Below are positions 12,599-19,607 of a stretch of 19,607 nucleotides of DNA, in pieces. The stretch covers positions 1-19,607 of the forward strand of contig JAUYKD010000023.1 in the NCBI GenBank assembly GCA_030700195.1, read 5' to 3'. Made by a program: the position numbers and the translations under genes. The notes under the pieces are model-generated. The model was not told the origin of the DNA. It saw nothing but the letters and a program-made list of their open reading frames with translations, and did no database searches. Source of the DNA: Candidatus Nealsoniibacteriota bacterium. Lineage in GTDB: Bacteria > Patescibacteriota > Minisyncoccia > Minisyncoccales > MHMH01. Numbering within the stretch: position 1 is the first letter of the stretch; each line of letters starts with the position of its first letter.

Positions 12599-14128
12599 TT
12601 ATTTGGCGTATTCAATTACTCTGCTTTCTCTAATGACGTTTACTTTTATTTCTCCGGGGTAATGAAGGTCTTCTTCAATCCTTCTGGCAATGTCCTTGGC
12701 TATTTTATGAGCAGCTAAATCATCTATCTCTTCCGGTTTTACAATAACCCTGATTTCCCGGCCAGCCTGAATGGCGTAAGCTTTTTCCACTCCGCTGAAA
12801 GATGTGGCTATAGCCTCAAGCTCTCCTAATCTCTTAAGATAGTTTTCTAAAGTATCTTTCCTTGCTCCGGGCCTGGCTCCTGAAATTTGGTCCGCGGCCT
12901 GCACTAAAACCGCTTCCAAGCTTTCGGCCGTATACTCTTCGTGATGAGATTTCATAGCTGAAATCACTTCTTTGCCCTGATTGAATTTCTCCAATATCTT
13001 TATGCCTATATCAACGTGTGAACCCTCAATCTGATGGTCAACCGCTTTGCCGATGTCGTGCAAAAGACCGGCTTTCTTGGCCAAAGTCACATTGGCCCCG
13101 AGTTCTGCGGCCAAAGCTCCGGCTAAATGACTGACTTCAATTGAATGCAATAAAACGTTCTGGCCATAACTTGTTCTGAATTTTAATCTTCCCAAAAGCT
13201 GAATAATTTTTGGGTCAAGTCCGATGACTCCGGTATCATAAACAGCTGTCTGCCCGGCTTCTTTTATCTGGGAAGATATTTCTTCCTGAGTTTTTTGCAC
13301 TATCTCCTCAATCCTGGTGGGCTGAATTCTGCCGTCGTGAATAAGCTTCTCTAAAGTGATTTTAGCAATCTGTCTTCTTATCGGGTCAAACCCGGAAATA
13401 ACCACGGCTTCGGGCGTTTCATCAACAATCACTTCAACCCCGGTCAGCTTTTCCAAAGTTTTTATGTTTCTTCCTTCTTTGCCGATAATCCTGCCTTTAA
13501 TATCGTCGTTAGGCAAACTGACAGTGGTGGTGGTCATTTCCTGGGCCTGGGAAAGAGCGAATTTCTGGATAGCCAAAGCAATCATTTCTTTGGCCCGGCT
13601 ATTAATCTTGTCCTGACCCTCTCCTTCCAGCTTTCTCATCTTCTGTAAAATCTCGAGCTCAAATTCTTTTTCGCAATTTGATAAAAGGTTCTTTTTAGCT
13701 TCTTCCTTGGAAAATCCGGCTACTTTTTCAAGACCTATTATCGCCTCCTGCCTCAATTTTTCCAGGTCATCTTTAACCTCTTTGAGCTTTTCCGCTTTTT
13801 GCTGAAAATCTTTTTCTTTTTTCTCGTAATCAAAAACCTTCTGCTCAAGCATATCTTCTCTCTTGAGTAAAATCTGTTCTGACTTTATCAGGTGGCTCCT
13901 CGTCTGGTCTATTTCTTGCTTACTCAAGCTTAAAAGAGCCGAAGCCTTTTCTTTGGCTTGAGATATTATTGCCTCTGACTCCTGCTTAGCTTGAGAAGCC
14001 TTTTCTTGAAGCTTTTGTTCTATAGTGCCTATTCTCTTCTTGGCTATGGATTGACGGGCTAAATAACCCAAAACCGAGCCGATGGCTAAAGAGAAAAAGG
14101 CCGCAATTAACGGAATTAGTAAACTCAT
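12599..14128 (-). CDS. rny: Ribonuclease Y
   Basis: A membrane-bound endoribonuclease that starts mRNA decay, 509 residues, the usual length. An N-terminal membrane helix (about residues 4-25) is followed by a long charged coiled coil (about 30-190) rich in Lys, Glu and Gln. The KH RNA-binding domain (about 203-270) has the loop GRIIGKEGRNIK. The HD phosphohydrolase domain carries the metal-binding HSIEVSHLAG and LLHDIGKAVDH motifs, with the HH of MKSHHEEY after them. The C-terminal part (GREIRVIVKPEEIDD...) is well conserved. It is the first gene of an operon with HU. Upstream is a 167-bp gap with the terminator of the FISUMP gene. Confidence 0.97.
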   Translation of the reverse strand: MSLLIPLIAAFFSLAIGSVLGYLARQSIAKKRIGTIEQKLQEKASQAKQESEAIISQAKEKASALLSLSKQEIDQTRSHLIKSEQILLKREDMLEQKVFDYEKKEKDFQQKAEKLKEVKDDLEKLRQEAIIGLEKVAGFSKEEAKKNLLSNCEKEFELEILQKMRKLEGEGQDKINSRAKEMIALAIQKFALSQAQEMTTTTVSLPNDDIKGRIIGKEGRNIKTLEKLTGVEVIVDETPEAVVISGFDPIRRQIAKITLEKLIHDGRIQPTRIEEIVQKTQEEISSQIKEAGQTAVYDTGVIGLDPKIIQLLGRLKFRTSYGQNVLLHSIEVSHLAGALAAELGANVTLAKKAGLLHDIGKAVDHQIEGSHVDIGIKILEKFNQGKEVISAMKSHHEEYTAESLEAVLVQAADQISGARPGARKDTLENYLKRLGELEAIATSFSGVEKAYAIQAGREIRVIVKPEEIDDLAAHKIAKDIARRIEEDLHYPGEIKVNVIRESRVIEYAK

Positions 14129-14240
14129 ATTTTATTTTGAAATTTTGGTCTGCCAACATATGTGTTTTAATGTTGAGAATTACAAAATCCAATGTTAATT
14201 ATCACGATTTTAGTATATCAAACTTTTTCTAAATTGTAAA

Positions 14241-14272
14241 GCCCCGCACCACAGGGCGCCGTGGTGCGGGGC
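14241..14272 (-). terminator. GC-rich terminator hairpin behind the FISUMP gene
   Basis: A perfect 12-bp stem, GCCCCGCACCAC (14241-14252) and GTGGTGCGGGGC (14261-14272), with an 8-nt loop, about 24 nt past the stop at 14296. The following T-run on the minus strand is weak (TTTACAATTT). The rest of the gap 14129-14295 is AT-rich and carries no gene. Confidence 0.65.
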
Positions 14273-14295
14273 AGATTAACGACCATTGAAAGACA

Positions 14296-16482
14296 TTATT
14301 CAAACAAACCTGCAACTGAAGCAAAAAGTTTTTTCAGCCAAATAATCGGAGGCGCTTCCTGGTATTCGGGCAAAGGAAGCTCGGCTGAAATAACATATTC
14401 ATCCGAAGTGCAAAAAAGAAGTTCTTTGCCCACCGTAAGCATCATTATATTGGTGCTGCTGGCAAAGATAACGTGCGGCTCCGGAGTTTCAAAAGTTGTG
14501 CTGTCAACAAATTCTATTCCGCCTTCTATTAATGTCCAACTATAACTCCAGTCAACTTCAATATTGTCGGGAATTAAAATCACTACTTCGCCCTGACGCG
14601 GACTTAAAGGATTCCAGGAAAATCCGGAATAAGGATACGCCTCGCTCGGCGTTTGGAATTGAAATTGGTTTGAAGTAGCCCAATTATTGTTAGCGTCTCT
14701 AACGCTAACTTGCCAATGGTAGGATTTACGCCAATCAAGCCAATCATCATCCGGGAGCCAATCTCTTGGATTATCGTCATCCTGGTCAAGGTCGGTTAAG
14801 GTGTAAGATGTGGACGAGGACTGGGCAAAGTGGTTAAATTTTGGGTTTTGGAAACTGGCATCATCATCTATCTCAAATATATAAGCTGTTTGAGGGTCGT
14901 CTTCCGGATCAGTATAAACCCAAGAAAAAGTCGGCAGGCTTTTGCCGGCAAATACGCAATTATCCCAAACAGGATTAACTCCCGGGACTCGCGTCGGCGG
15001 ATTGGGCGGCTGATTAAAAGCCAGAGAGGTTTCTGCCCCATAAGTTGCTCCACTGAAACTTATCCACCCGATAACCATATCACTCCAAGCATAACCGCTG
15101 AATTTACCGGTACTTTTATTTATTGAAATACCGTAATTACTTCCTCTTAATTTTATCCAGCCATCCCATCCTCCACCATAAGACAAGGCTCTAGCCCACC
15201 CGCCAACATTATAATTTCCAATGCCGTCGCAAGCTTGACCGGAACCGGGTAAATCCAAACAAGCTGAATAATTCGGGCTGACCGGATAGGGTCCGGCTGG
15301 CGCAAAATCAATCCAGCCGATGTTCTCTGACCAGGCATAACCCGAAAAACTGCCGTTAGAATTAATCATTACTCCGTAGTCAGCGCCCGTACCTATAGCC
15401 ATGGTATTGGCACAACTAAAACTCACCCAGCCGATGTTCTCTGACCAAGCCCAACCGGAAACATTGCGAGACTGGCAAGGAGAAAGAGAAGCAGTAGTAA
15501 AATATTGTAAAGAATCACCCCCGGTACCTGCGCTATTTGTGCTATACGCTCTGTAAACATAATTTGTGCCGGGGTCTAAACCGCTAATATTCTTAGAGAA
15601 TGCGCCCGTACCAAAAGAGCCTGAATCATAAGCGTATTGCCAACTAACAAGGTCTTCCTTTGTATAAGCAAAGCCACGTTCAGTGGAGTCCTCACCACCG
15701 GTATCCGTAATGTTACCATTTGCAGTGAAGGAATTGGTATCAATATTAGAGGCTGCTTGGGTAGTAACGGTGGGGACAAAGACTACTATATCTGCGACGC
15801 ACCGCACCGAGAAGCCGTACGCCCGGTTACGGCTGTACATACTCGCAGCCGTGCTGTAGAAGTCCAGGTACCCGGCGTAGGTACCGGATACCGTGGAAGA
15901 CCAGTAGCCCCCGCCGCTGCCCACACCGTAGAGCGACCCATTGCTGTAATCCCGGAAGCCGCCTGCCGTTAACTTCAAGGGGCTGGCATAAGCTCCATTA
16001 TAATTATTGGAACTCCAGCTTAAGCGTTCTGTTTCCAATTCAGCTACAGTCGGTATTCTCCAGCCCGAAGGGCAAGGATTATTGATGCCTGAAACTCCTT
16101 GCCATAAATTGTTGTTCTGGGGCGACCGCCAGTCAAAAGGACTGCTCATGCCGTAAATAAAGTTGCTGTGGCCCGGAACATCTGTGCCAGAAAGGCCTGT
16201 TTGCGTCCCACTGGTGCGGGTTTGGTGCTGGTCGTCTAATCTTCCCCATTGGAAAAGGTCGCCGTAGGCGTTGGAGTCATTGAATGCCGTGGCAACTGCG
16301 GAGGCGCCAAGGTTCCTGTCCAACCAGCACTCGCCTTGGCTTTCCACTGTTCCATAAGTAACAGAACTGCCTTTGTAAATAAAGTTAACTGGATCGCCAC
16401 AAACCGCCGCATCAACCAACTGGGCAAAACCAAAAATTATTGCCAATACCGGGAGAATTATTAAAAATAATATCTTTTTCAT
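14296..16482 (-). CDS. Large secreted multidomain protein with N-terminal FISUMP domain
   Basis: A 728-residue exported protein. A signal peptide (about residues 1-25, ending VDA-AVC) leads to a FISUMP (Fibrobacter major paralogous) domain at about 26-235, with ECWLDRNLGA, GDLFQWGR, CPSGWRIPT and GFSVRCV. This fold is related to C-type-lectin/FGE-like domains. Next is a fibronectin-III-like segment (about 240-335), then repeats of the type GWAWSENIGWVSF (three to four copies, about 345-500), and a further beta-rich domain with DPEDDPQTAYIFEIDDD. The C-terminus (IIWLKKLFASVAGLF) is amphipathic. It is surely displayed at or beyond the cell surface and probably binds ligands. Residues about 171-230 are coded by DNA of quite different composition; see findings. 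A strong hairpin terminator follows. Confidence 0.9.
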   Translation of the reverse strand: MKKILFLIILPVLAIIFGFAQLVDAAVCGDPVNFIYKGSSVTYGTVESQGECWLDRNLGASAVATAFNDSNAYGDLFQWGRLDDQHQTRTSGTQTGLSGTDVPGHSNFIYGMSSPFDWRSPQNNNLWQGVSGINNPCPSGWRIPTVAELETERLSWSSNNYNGAYASPLKLTAGGFRDYSNGSLYGVGSGGGYWSSTVSGTYAGYLDFYSTAASMYSRNRAYGFSVRCVADIVVFVPTVTTQAASNIDTNSFTANGNITDTGGEDSTERGFAYTKEDLVSWQYAYDSGSFGTGAFSKNISGLDPGTNYVYRAYSTNSAGTGGDSLQYFTTASLSPCQSRNVSGWAWSENIGWVSFSCANTMAIGTGADYGVMINSNGSFSGYAWSENIGWIDFAPAGPYPVSPNYSACLDLPGSGQACDGIGNYNVGGWARALSYGGGWDGWIKLRGSNYGISINKSTGKFSGYAWSDMVIGWISFSGATYGAETSLAFNQPPNPPTRVPGVNPVWDNCVFAGKSLPTFSWVYTDPEDDPQTAYIFEIDDDASFQNPKFNHFAQSSSTSYTLTDLDQDDDNPRDWLPDDDWLDWRKSYHWQVSVRDANNNWATSNQFQFQTPSEAYPYSGFSWNPLSPRQGEVVILIPDNIEVDWSYSWTLIEGGIEFVDSTTFETPEPHVIFASSTNIMMLTVGKELLFCTSDEYVISAELPLPEYQEAPPIIWLKKLFASVAGLFE
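15793..15970 (-). other. GC-rich patch in the FISUMP domain: candidate DGR variable region
   Basis: This 178-bp stretch, coding residues about 171-230, is roughly 60% GC, while the sequence on both sides is clearly lower. On the coding strand almost every codon ends in C or G, with many NNC codons of the kind that adenine mutagenesis of AAC gives (repeated TAC, AGC, GGC, GAC). It ends in an invariant-looking GGC-TTC-TCG-GTG-CGG-TGC-GTC stretch. These are traits of variable regions of diversity-generating retroelements. No template repeat or reverse transcriptase is in the window. Confidence 0.5.
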
Positions 16483-16536
16483 AATTTTAAAAATTTCTTT
16501 TCCGAATAAAATTCAAACTTCTTTTCAGTATAGAAA

Positions 16537-17151
16537 TCAAAATCCAAAGAAACCGACGTAAATTTTATCCTCGTCTTCTTTTTCAAACAGGGCCTCAATA
16601 GAATATTTCTGGCCTTTTTTAAATTCCGAGAAAGTTTCTGGAAAAATATAGGTGGCTTTCTGAAACAATTTTGCTAAACCGCCAAACAGCGACGGATCAA
16701 CTACAATCGGGGGCTCAATCTTTGACCTTTCAATGCTAACCGAGCCAGCTTTCGGGAAAAGACGGGTTGGAGGTTTGTCGCTGGTAAAACCAAAAATGAT
16801 TTTATTATCTTCAAGTTTTTCGGTCTCGCCAAGATCTTTGACCACCAAAGAGTAAATCTGATATTCTTTCGGCCAGGAAATTTCTATTGAATCTATGTTT
16901 TTCTTTAAAGATATTTCCACTTCGCCGCTGTTACCTAAGGGCATATCGCTAATTTCTATTTTGCCCAGAGTAAATCCTTTCTGCGCCAAATAAGGAGAAA
17001 GAACATTTAAAGAAACATCCGCCCCGGAGCCGGCTGGCACAACTACTGGCGTTACTTTTTCTGTTCTGGTCCAAAGAAAATAGCCCAGAGCAAAAATAAT
17101 AATCAAAATACCGACATTGTTAATGATAAGAATTTTTTGGGGTGTGTTCAT
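16537..17151 (-). CDS. Membrane-anchored protein of unknown function
   Basis: A 204-residue protein. One membrane segment (about residues 8-27, IINNVGILIIIFALGYFLW) is followed by a Pro/Val linker (VTPVVVPAGSGAD) and a soluble, probably beta-rich domain with alternating charged and hydrophobic residues up to the C-terminal IYVGFFGF. No cysteines and no known motif were seen. The gene ends at TGA, a useful sign that this organism uses TGA as a stop. It is 54 nt upstream of the large FISUMP gene on the same strand and probably in one transcript with it, so a role in presenting or anchoring the surface protein is possible but only a guess. ATATTAAACAAAAAAT before the ATG resembles the sequence before the gene at 4024. 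Confidence 0.75.
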   Translation of the reverse strand: MNTPQKILIINNVGILIIIFALGYFLWTRTEKVTPVVVPAGSGADVSLNVLSPYLAQKGFTLGKIEISDMPLGNSGEVEISLKKNIDSIEISWPKEYQIYSLVVKDLGETEKLEDNKIIFGFTSDKPPTRLFPKAGSVSIERSKIEPPIVVDPSLFGGLAKLFQKATYIFPETFSEFKKGQKYSIEALFEKEDEDKIYVGFFGF

Positions 17152-17266
17152 ATTTTTTGTTTAATATGCCATGTTAAACGCGTGAATTGTAAAAACAAAT
17201 TAAAAAGGGCAGAAGAAATAAATAAGAAAAAATGCGGGAAATTTATAACTTTTCATGATGCTTCGC
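17152..17266. other. Intergenic gap of 115 bp
   Basis: AT-rich; contains the probable promoter of the gene starting at 17151 but no recognisable terminator, repeat or RNA gene. Confidence 0.5.
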
Positions 17267-17812
17267 CTATTCTTTAATGCAGGTATACGCGCCCGTCCCG
17301 GATACCATTGGTCCTGCTTCCCCGCCATCCCCGACGATCTGGGAAGTGGTAACATTAACTATTTTGTAACCGGCGGGACAACTTATTATGGCGTAAGTGT
17401 TGCTAGGATCGTCACTCTCACTAGGCGTTGGAATAGTCGAGCACTCAAATGGAGCAATAATTGTCCCGTCAACGCATCTACCCCAATACCAAATATTGAA
17501 AGAAAAGACAGCAACTCTGCCAAGCCCATACCAGCCTCCCTGCTGAATTTGAACTATAGTTTTATCTTCCAACTTTCCGGCGTTAAGGTTGGTGGAAACC
17601 GAACCATCGCCCCAAATGTCCACTATGCCAATCGTTAAATCTCCTTCTTTAGTCTGATGAGTCGAACCAACATTAAGGGGCGTGTCTATATTCCCGCCCG
17701 GAGGCGACTGGCTGGGCTCTGTCCAGGCAACGGCGTAAAAAGCAATGACAAGAGAAATGACCAAAACTCCGAAAGTTAAAGCTATTATTTTAGGCGAAAC
17801 TTGTTTTGCCAT
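17267..17812 (-). CDS. Surface protein with shared N-terminal anchor cassette (short form)
   Basis: A 181-residue protein. Residues 8-29 (IIALTFGVLVISLVIAFYAVAW) form a signal anchor. They are followed by TEPSQSPPGGNIDTPLNVG, a stretch almost identical to that of the neighbour at 17874-18479. Then comes a GDGSVSTNLNA segment and an unrelated C-terminal domain with four or five cysteines (RCVDG, FECST, ISCPAGYK, YTCIKE). The likely role is a displayed, modular surface or fibre protein. Compared with its paralog it lacks about 35 residues between the anchor cassette and GDGSVS. Function of the C-terminal domain unknown. Confidence 0.8.
   Translation of the reverse strand: MAKQVSPKIIALTFGVLVISLVIAFYAVAWTEPSQSPPGGNIDTPLNVGSTHQTKEGDLTIGIVDIWGDGSVSTNLNAGKLEDKTIVQIQQGGWYGLGRVAVFSFNIWYWGRCVDGTIIAPFECSTIPTPSESDDPSNTYAIISCPAGYKIVNVTTSQIVGDGGEAGPMVSGTGAYTCIKE
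17691..17776. repeat. 86-bp repeat in two surface-protein genes (second copy 18358-18443)
   Basis: The two stretches differ at one base over 86 bp, at a constant offset of 667. They code the second half of the anchor and the SQSPPGGN linker. The rest of the two genes has diverged strongly, so this stretch is unusually conserved at DNA level. Confidence 0.9.
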
Positions 17813-17873
17813 ATATTGTTTTATTTATTAAGAAAAATAATAATTGCCTTTTTTCCCGAAACATTTTTATAAA

Positions 17874-18479
17874 CTATTTGCAGCAAAAAAGATTAATCTG
17901 ATAACAAAGCCCTATAACTCCAAATGTTGCGCTGCCGCCGTAGACTCCGTTGAAGGAAACAATTTTAGCATTTCCACCACCATAATTGTAAGATGCGGAA
18001 TCGACGTTCATTTGAGCGGATACTGCCAATCTATCAGAAGGGCAAGAAAGAGTTACCTGGTTCCATATACTAAAAGAACAAAAACGGTCACTAATCATAT
18101 AGCAACTGGACATTGCATGCTTTCCATCAACCATGTCAGCGTTTAAATTTGGGCTTACCGACCCGTCTCCCTTGATGGTGACGATTCCCACTCTTATATC
18201 CCCTCCCTGAACATCCAACTTTGCCCCTGGATTCGTCGTGCCAATGCCCACATCGCCGTTTACCACAATAAGGCCAATGGCAGCTCCGCCGGTGTTGAGA
18301 ATCAAGCCGCCTTCTTTGGATTGGCCGGTCGGACCAATATTAAGGGGCGTTGCCACATTCCCGCCCGGAGGCGACTGGCTGGGCTCTGTCCAGGCAACGG
18401 CGTAAAAAGCAATAACAAGAGAAATGACCAAAACTCCGAAAGTCAGAGCGACTAATTTTGAAGAAACTTGTTTTTGCAT
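17874..18479 (-). CDS. Surface protein with tail-fibre-like GIGTTNP motif (long form)
   Basis: A 201-residue protein. The same signal anchor (about residues 8-29) and TEPSQSPPGGNVATPLN cassette as the gene downstream are followed by VNGDVGIGTTNPGAKLDVQGG (about 73-93), a motif well known from phage tail fibres and large adhesins, and by IKGDGSVSPNLNADMVDG. The C-terminal domain holds several cysteines (SSCYMISDRFCSF, LSCPSDR) and ends in FCCK. It is 15 nt downstream of hepT on the same strand, so read-through from the toxin-antitoxin genes is likely. Best reading: a membrane-anchored, fibre-like surface protein. Confidence 0.8.
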   Translation of the reverse strand: MQKQVSSKLVALTFGVLVISLVIAFYAVAWTEPSQSPPGGNVATPLNIGPTGQSKEGGLILNTGGAAIGLIVVNGDVGIGTTNPGAKLDVQGGDIRVGIVTIKGDGSVSPNLNADMVDGKHAMSSCYMISDRFCSFSIWNQVTLSCPSDRLAVSAQMNVDSASYNYGGGNAKIVSFNGVYGGSATFGVIGLCYQINLFCCK

Positions 18480-18494
18480 AATTTAAAAAAGTTA

Positions 18495-18953
18495 TTATTT
18501 GTTGCCTAATTTAATAATTCTTTGCCGATTATTTTGATCGCTGAATTTTTCCACCGCCCTAAGGTAAATAGGCAGTTCTTTTAGAATATTTTTCAGTTCG
18601 TTATAAATCTTTCTCTCGTCGATAACGTCGTATTCGTGGGCCAAACGATTTCTCAAACCGGCTAAACGAGCAAGGTGTTCGGCTAAATCGCGAGAAATAA
18701 TTCCCAATTCGCCCAACATTCTAAAAGAAGAAAAATAATCCTCCGGAGGCGGACATCCATTTTCAATAATAAGATGGAAATTGATGTCTATCATCCGTCC
18801 GATAGTTCTTTCTAAATACCTCTCGGTTAGAGCTTCATAATCAAATTTTTTCTGGTACTCCTGCCAAGAAAGCGCAGAAATCGCTTTCAGCTTTTCTAAA
18901 TCTCTAACAATTAAATTGATTTTTCTAAATATCAATTTTTTATCTACGACCAT
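18495..18953 (-). CDS. hepT: HepT-like HEPN-domain toxin
   Basis: A 152-residue all-helical protein of the HepT (DUF86) family. These are HEPN ribonucleases that cut RNA and halt growth when free of their antitoxin. The family's catalytic RX4-6H motif is intact at Arg101-His106 in GLRNRLAHEYDVID, and Tyr108 in HEY is the tyrosine that MntA-type antitoxins modify by AMP transfer in characterised pairs. The length is usual. It lies 7 nt downstream of the nucleotidyltransferase gene, in the normal order for some such pairs (antitoxin first). No Shine-Dalgarno sequence; the 7-nt gap suggests coupled translation. Confidence 0.92.
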   Translation of the reverse strand: MVVDKKLIFRKINLIVRDLEKLKAISALSWQEYQKKFDYEALTERYLERTIGRMIDINFHLIIENGCPPPEDYFSSFRMLGELGIISRDLAEHLARLAGLRNRLAHEYDVIDERKIYNELKNILKELPIYLRAVEKFSDQNNRQRIIKLGNK

Positions 18954-18960
18954 AAAAAAG

Positions 18961-19362
18961 TTATTTTAAGTATTGATGAATAGCGGCTTCTTCTAATTTA
19001 AAATATGGCAGGTAGTCTTGAAAATATTTGAATGCTTTTAGCCGAAGTTCGGTGAATGTTTTTTGATTGCCAAAAACAAGCAAAGTGTTATCGCAAATCT
19101 TTTTCAAAAGCAGGGGGTTCGCCTCATTTATGAAAACAAGGTCAATTTTTTTAACCGAAAACGCCTTGCTAAAATCAGAGATTAAAGACGAATACCTGTC
19201 CCAGTTATAATCTCTGTTTGTTTTCGGTAAAATCGCGATATCTAAATCGCTATTTGGATGAGTTTTGCTTTCAACCTGCGAACCAAAAAGCAAAATCAGC
19301 TCAAGCGAGTATTTCTTGGCTATTTTCCCGATTAAAAATTTTTTGTTAATATTTTTTCTCAT
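18961..19362 (-). CDS. mntA: MntA-like nucleotidyltransferase antitoxin
   Basis: A 133-residue minimal nucleotidyltransferase. The active-site signature GSX10DXD is present: Gly27-Ser28 in LLFGSQV and Asp39/Asp41 in NSDLDIAIL. Members of this family paired with HepT add AMP to the toxin tyrosine and so silence it. It is the first gene of the pair. Its promoter is clear (TTGGGG-N16-TATAAT) and the -10 ends 7 nt before the ATG, so the mRNA is almost surely leaderless. The C-terminal third (LRLKAFKYFQDYLPYF) is helical and probably contacts HepT. Confidence 0.92.
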   Translation of the reverse strand: MRKNINKKFLIGKIAKKYSLELILLFGSQVESKTHPNSDLDIAILPKTNRDYNWDRYSSLISDFSKAFSVKKIDLVFINEANPLLLKKICDNTLLVFGNQKTFTELRLKAFKYFQDYLPYFKLEEAAIHQYLK

Positions 19363-19369
19363 CTATTTT

Positions 19370-19397
19370 ATTATACCACAATTTGCGTGCGCCCCAA
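19370..19397 (-). promoter_or_regulatory. Promoter of mntA-hepT
   Basis: On the minus strand TTGGGG (19392-19397), 16 bp, then a perfect TATAAT (19370-19375) preceded by TGG. The start codon follows after 7 nt. Confidence 0.7.
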
Positions 19398-19421
19398 TTT
19401 CATTTAATCTTAAATATCTAA

Positions 19422-19607
19422 CTATTTATACTCCTCTATAATAACCACGCCGTTGGCGCCGTCTCCGCCCCTGCAAAAACCACTGGGATAGCTACCACCA
19501 CCGCCGCCGCCATAGTTACCGCCCGTGCCGCCACTCCCCGGTGGAGGACACAGGTATGGAGGCGCACTGCCGCCCTTACCGCCGCCACCTAATATACTTG
19601 AGCCACC
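19422..19607 (-). CDS. Glycine-rich protein, C-terminal part (cut by window edge)
   Basis: The last 61 codons of a gene that enters from the right end. The protein is almost half glycine (LGGGGKGGS, GTGGNYGGGGGGSY) and ends in GGDGANGVVIIEEYK. This end, a glycine-rich sheet closing with G-x-G-V-V-I-hydrophobic-Tyr, is common in secreted or tail-fibre-like repeat proteins of Patescibacteria. Codons here are very GC-rich because of the glycines. Two cysteines are present. It stops at TAG 60 nt before the mntA start. What the rest of the protein does cannot be told. Confidence 0.8.
   Translation of the reverse strand, partial: GGSSILGGGGKGGSAPPYLCPPPGSGGTGGNYGGGGGGSYPSGFCRGGDGANGVVIIEEYK

Noticed and set aside
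14261..16464. Many plus- and minus-strand frames inside the FISUMP gene
   Set aside because: Shadows of one long open frame with signal peptide and recognisable domains.
17267..18479. Prophage tail-fibre region
   Set aside because: The GIGTTNP motif is fibre-like, but both proteins start with a membrane anchor and there are no other phage genes nearby.
1..19607. Recoded UGA (Gly) genetic code as in Gracilibacteria or SR1
   Set aside because: The gene at 16537 ends at TGA in a sensible place and no gene is split by in-frame TGA codons.
1..19607. CRISPR array
   Set aside because: The repeats seen are dispersed palindromes and gene duplications; no regularly spaced repeats with unique spacers exist.
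14296..19607. A complete retroelement (reverse transcriptase and template repeat) for the FISUMP variable patch
   Set aside because: No reverse transcriptase-like protein and no second copy of the patch were found in the window.

Overview
This window most likely comes from a Patescibacteria (Candidate Phyla Radiation, Parcubacteria-like) chromosome. The signs are AT-rich DNA, almost no Shine-Dalgarno sequences, start codons set directly behind -10 boxes, many short genes for membrane-anchored proteins of unknown function, a FISUMP-domain surface protein, and abundant short GC-rich palindromes between genes. One gene stops at TGA and no reading frame needs TGA read through, so the code is standard and not the recoded UGA=Gly code of Gracilibacteria/SR1. 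The taxonomic call is inference; there is no rRNA here.

Layout. (1) 1-5723, minus strand: an array of single-pass membrane proteins that share a stalk anchor, a PsbP-like core (YGFEIKYP motif) and a C-terminal NQMLSTFRF signature, plus two multi-pass proteins. Gaps hold repeated DNA, including a 20-bp palindrome inserted cleanly into one of three copies of an intergenic repeat. (2) 5866-7516: four minus-strand tRNA genes (Ala GGC, Arg CCU, His GUG, Arg UCU) around a plus-strand HtrA-type serine protease. (3) 7549-8883, minus: a histidine kinase and a single-domain response regulator. (4) 8887-9354: a 154-bp element bounded by 19-bp inverted repeats, then tRNA-Pro (UGG) and tRNA-Gly (UCC) on the plus strand. 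(5) 9639-11796, minus: two more PsbP-like family members, one with a doubled core, ended by a terminator. (6) 11797-12324: a gene-poor stretch with two terminators and a possible small RNA. (7) 12325-14128, minus: RNase Y and HU. (8) 14296-18479, minus: a large secreted FISUMP protein with a compositionally odd patch that looks like a diversity-generating-retroelement variable region, an anchored protein of unknown function, and two surface proteins sharing a near-identical N-terminal cassette. (9) 18495-19362, minus: a HepT/MntA toxin-antitoxin pair. (10) 19422-19607: the C-terminus of a glycine-rich protein cut by the window edge.

The theme is cell-surface display (at least ten anchored or exported proteins, several built from swapped modules) next to housekeeping tRNA, RNA-decay and nucleoid genes. 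Seven promoters that I could place by eye share a TGn extended -10; at the four protein genes among them with a clear single start the -10 ends 7-8 nt before the ATG, which predicts leaderless mRNAs.
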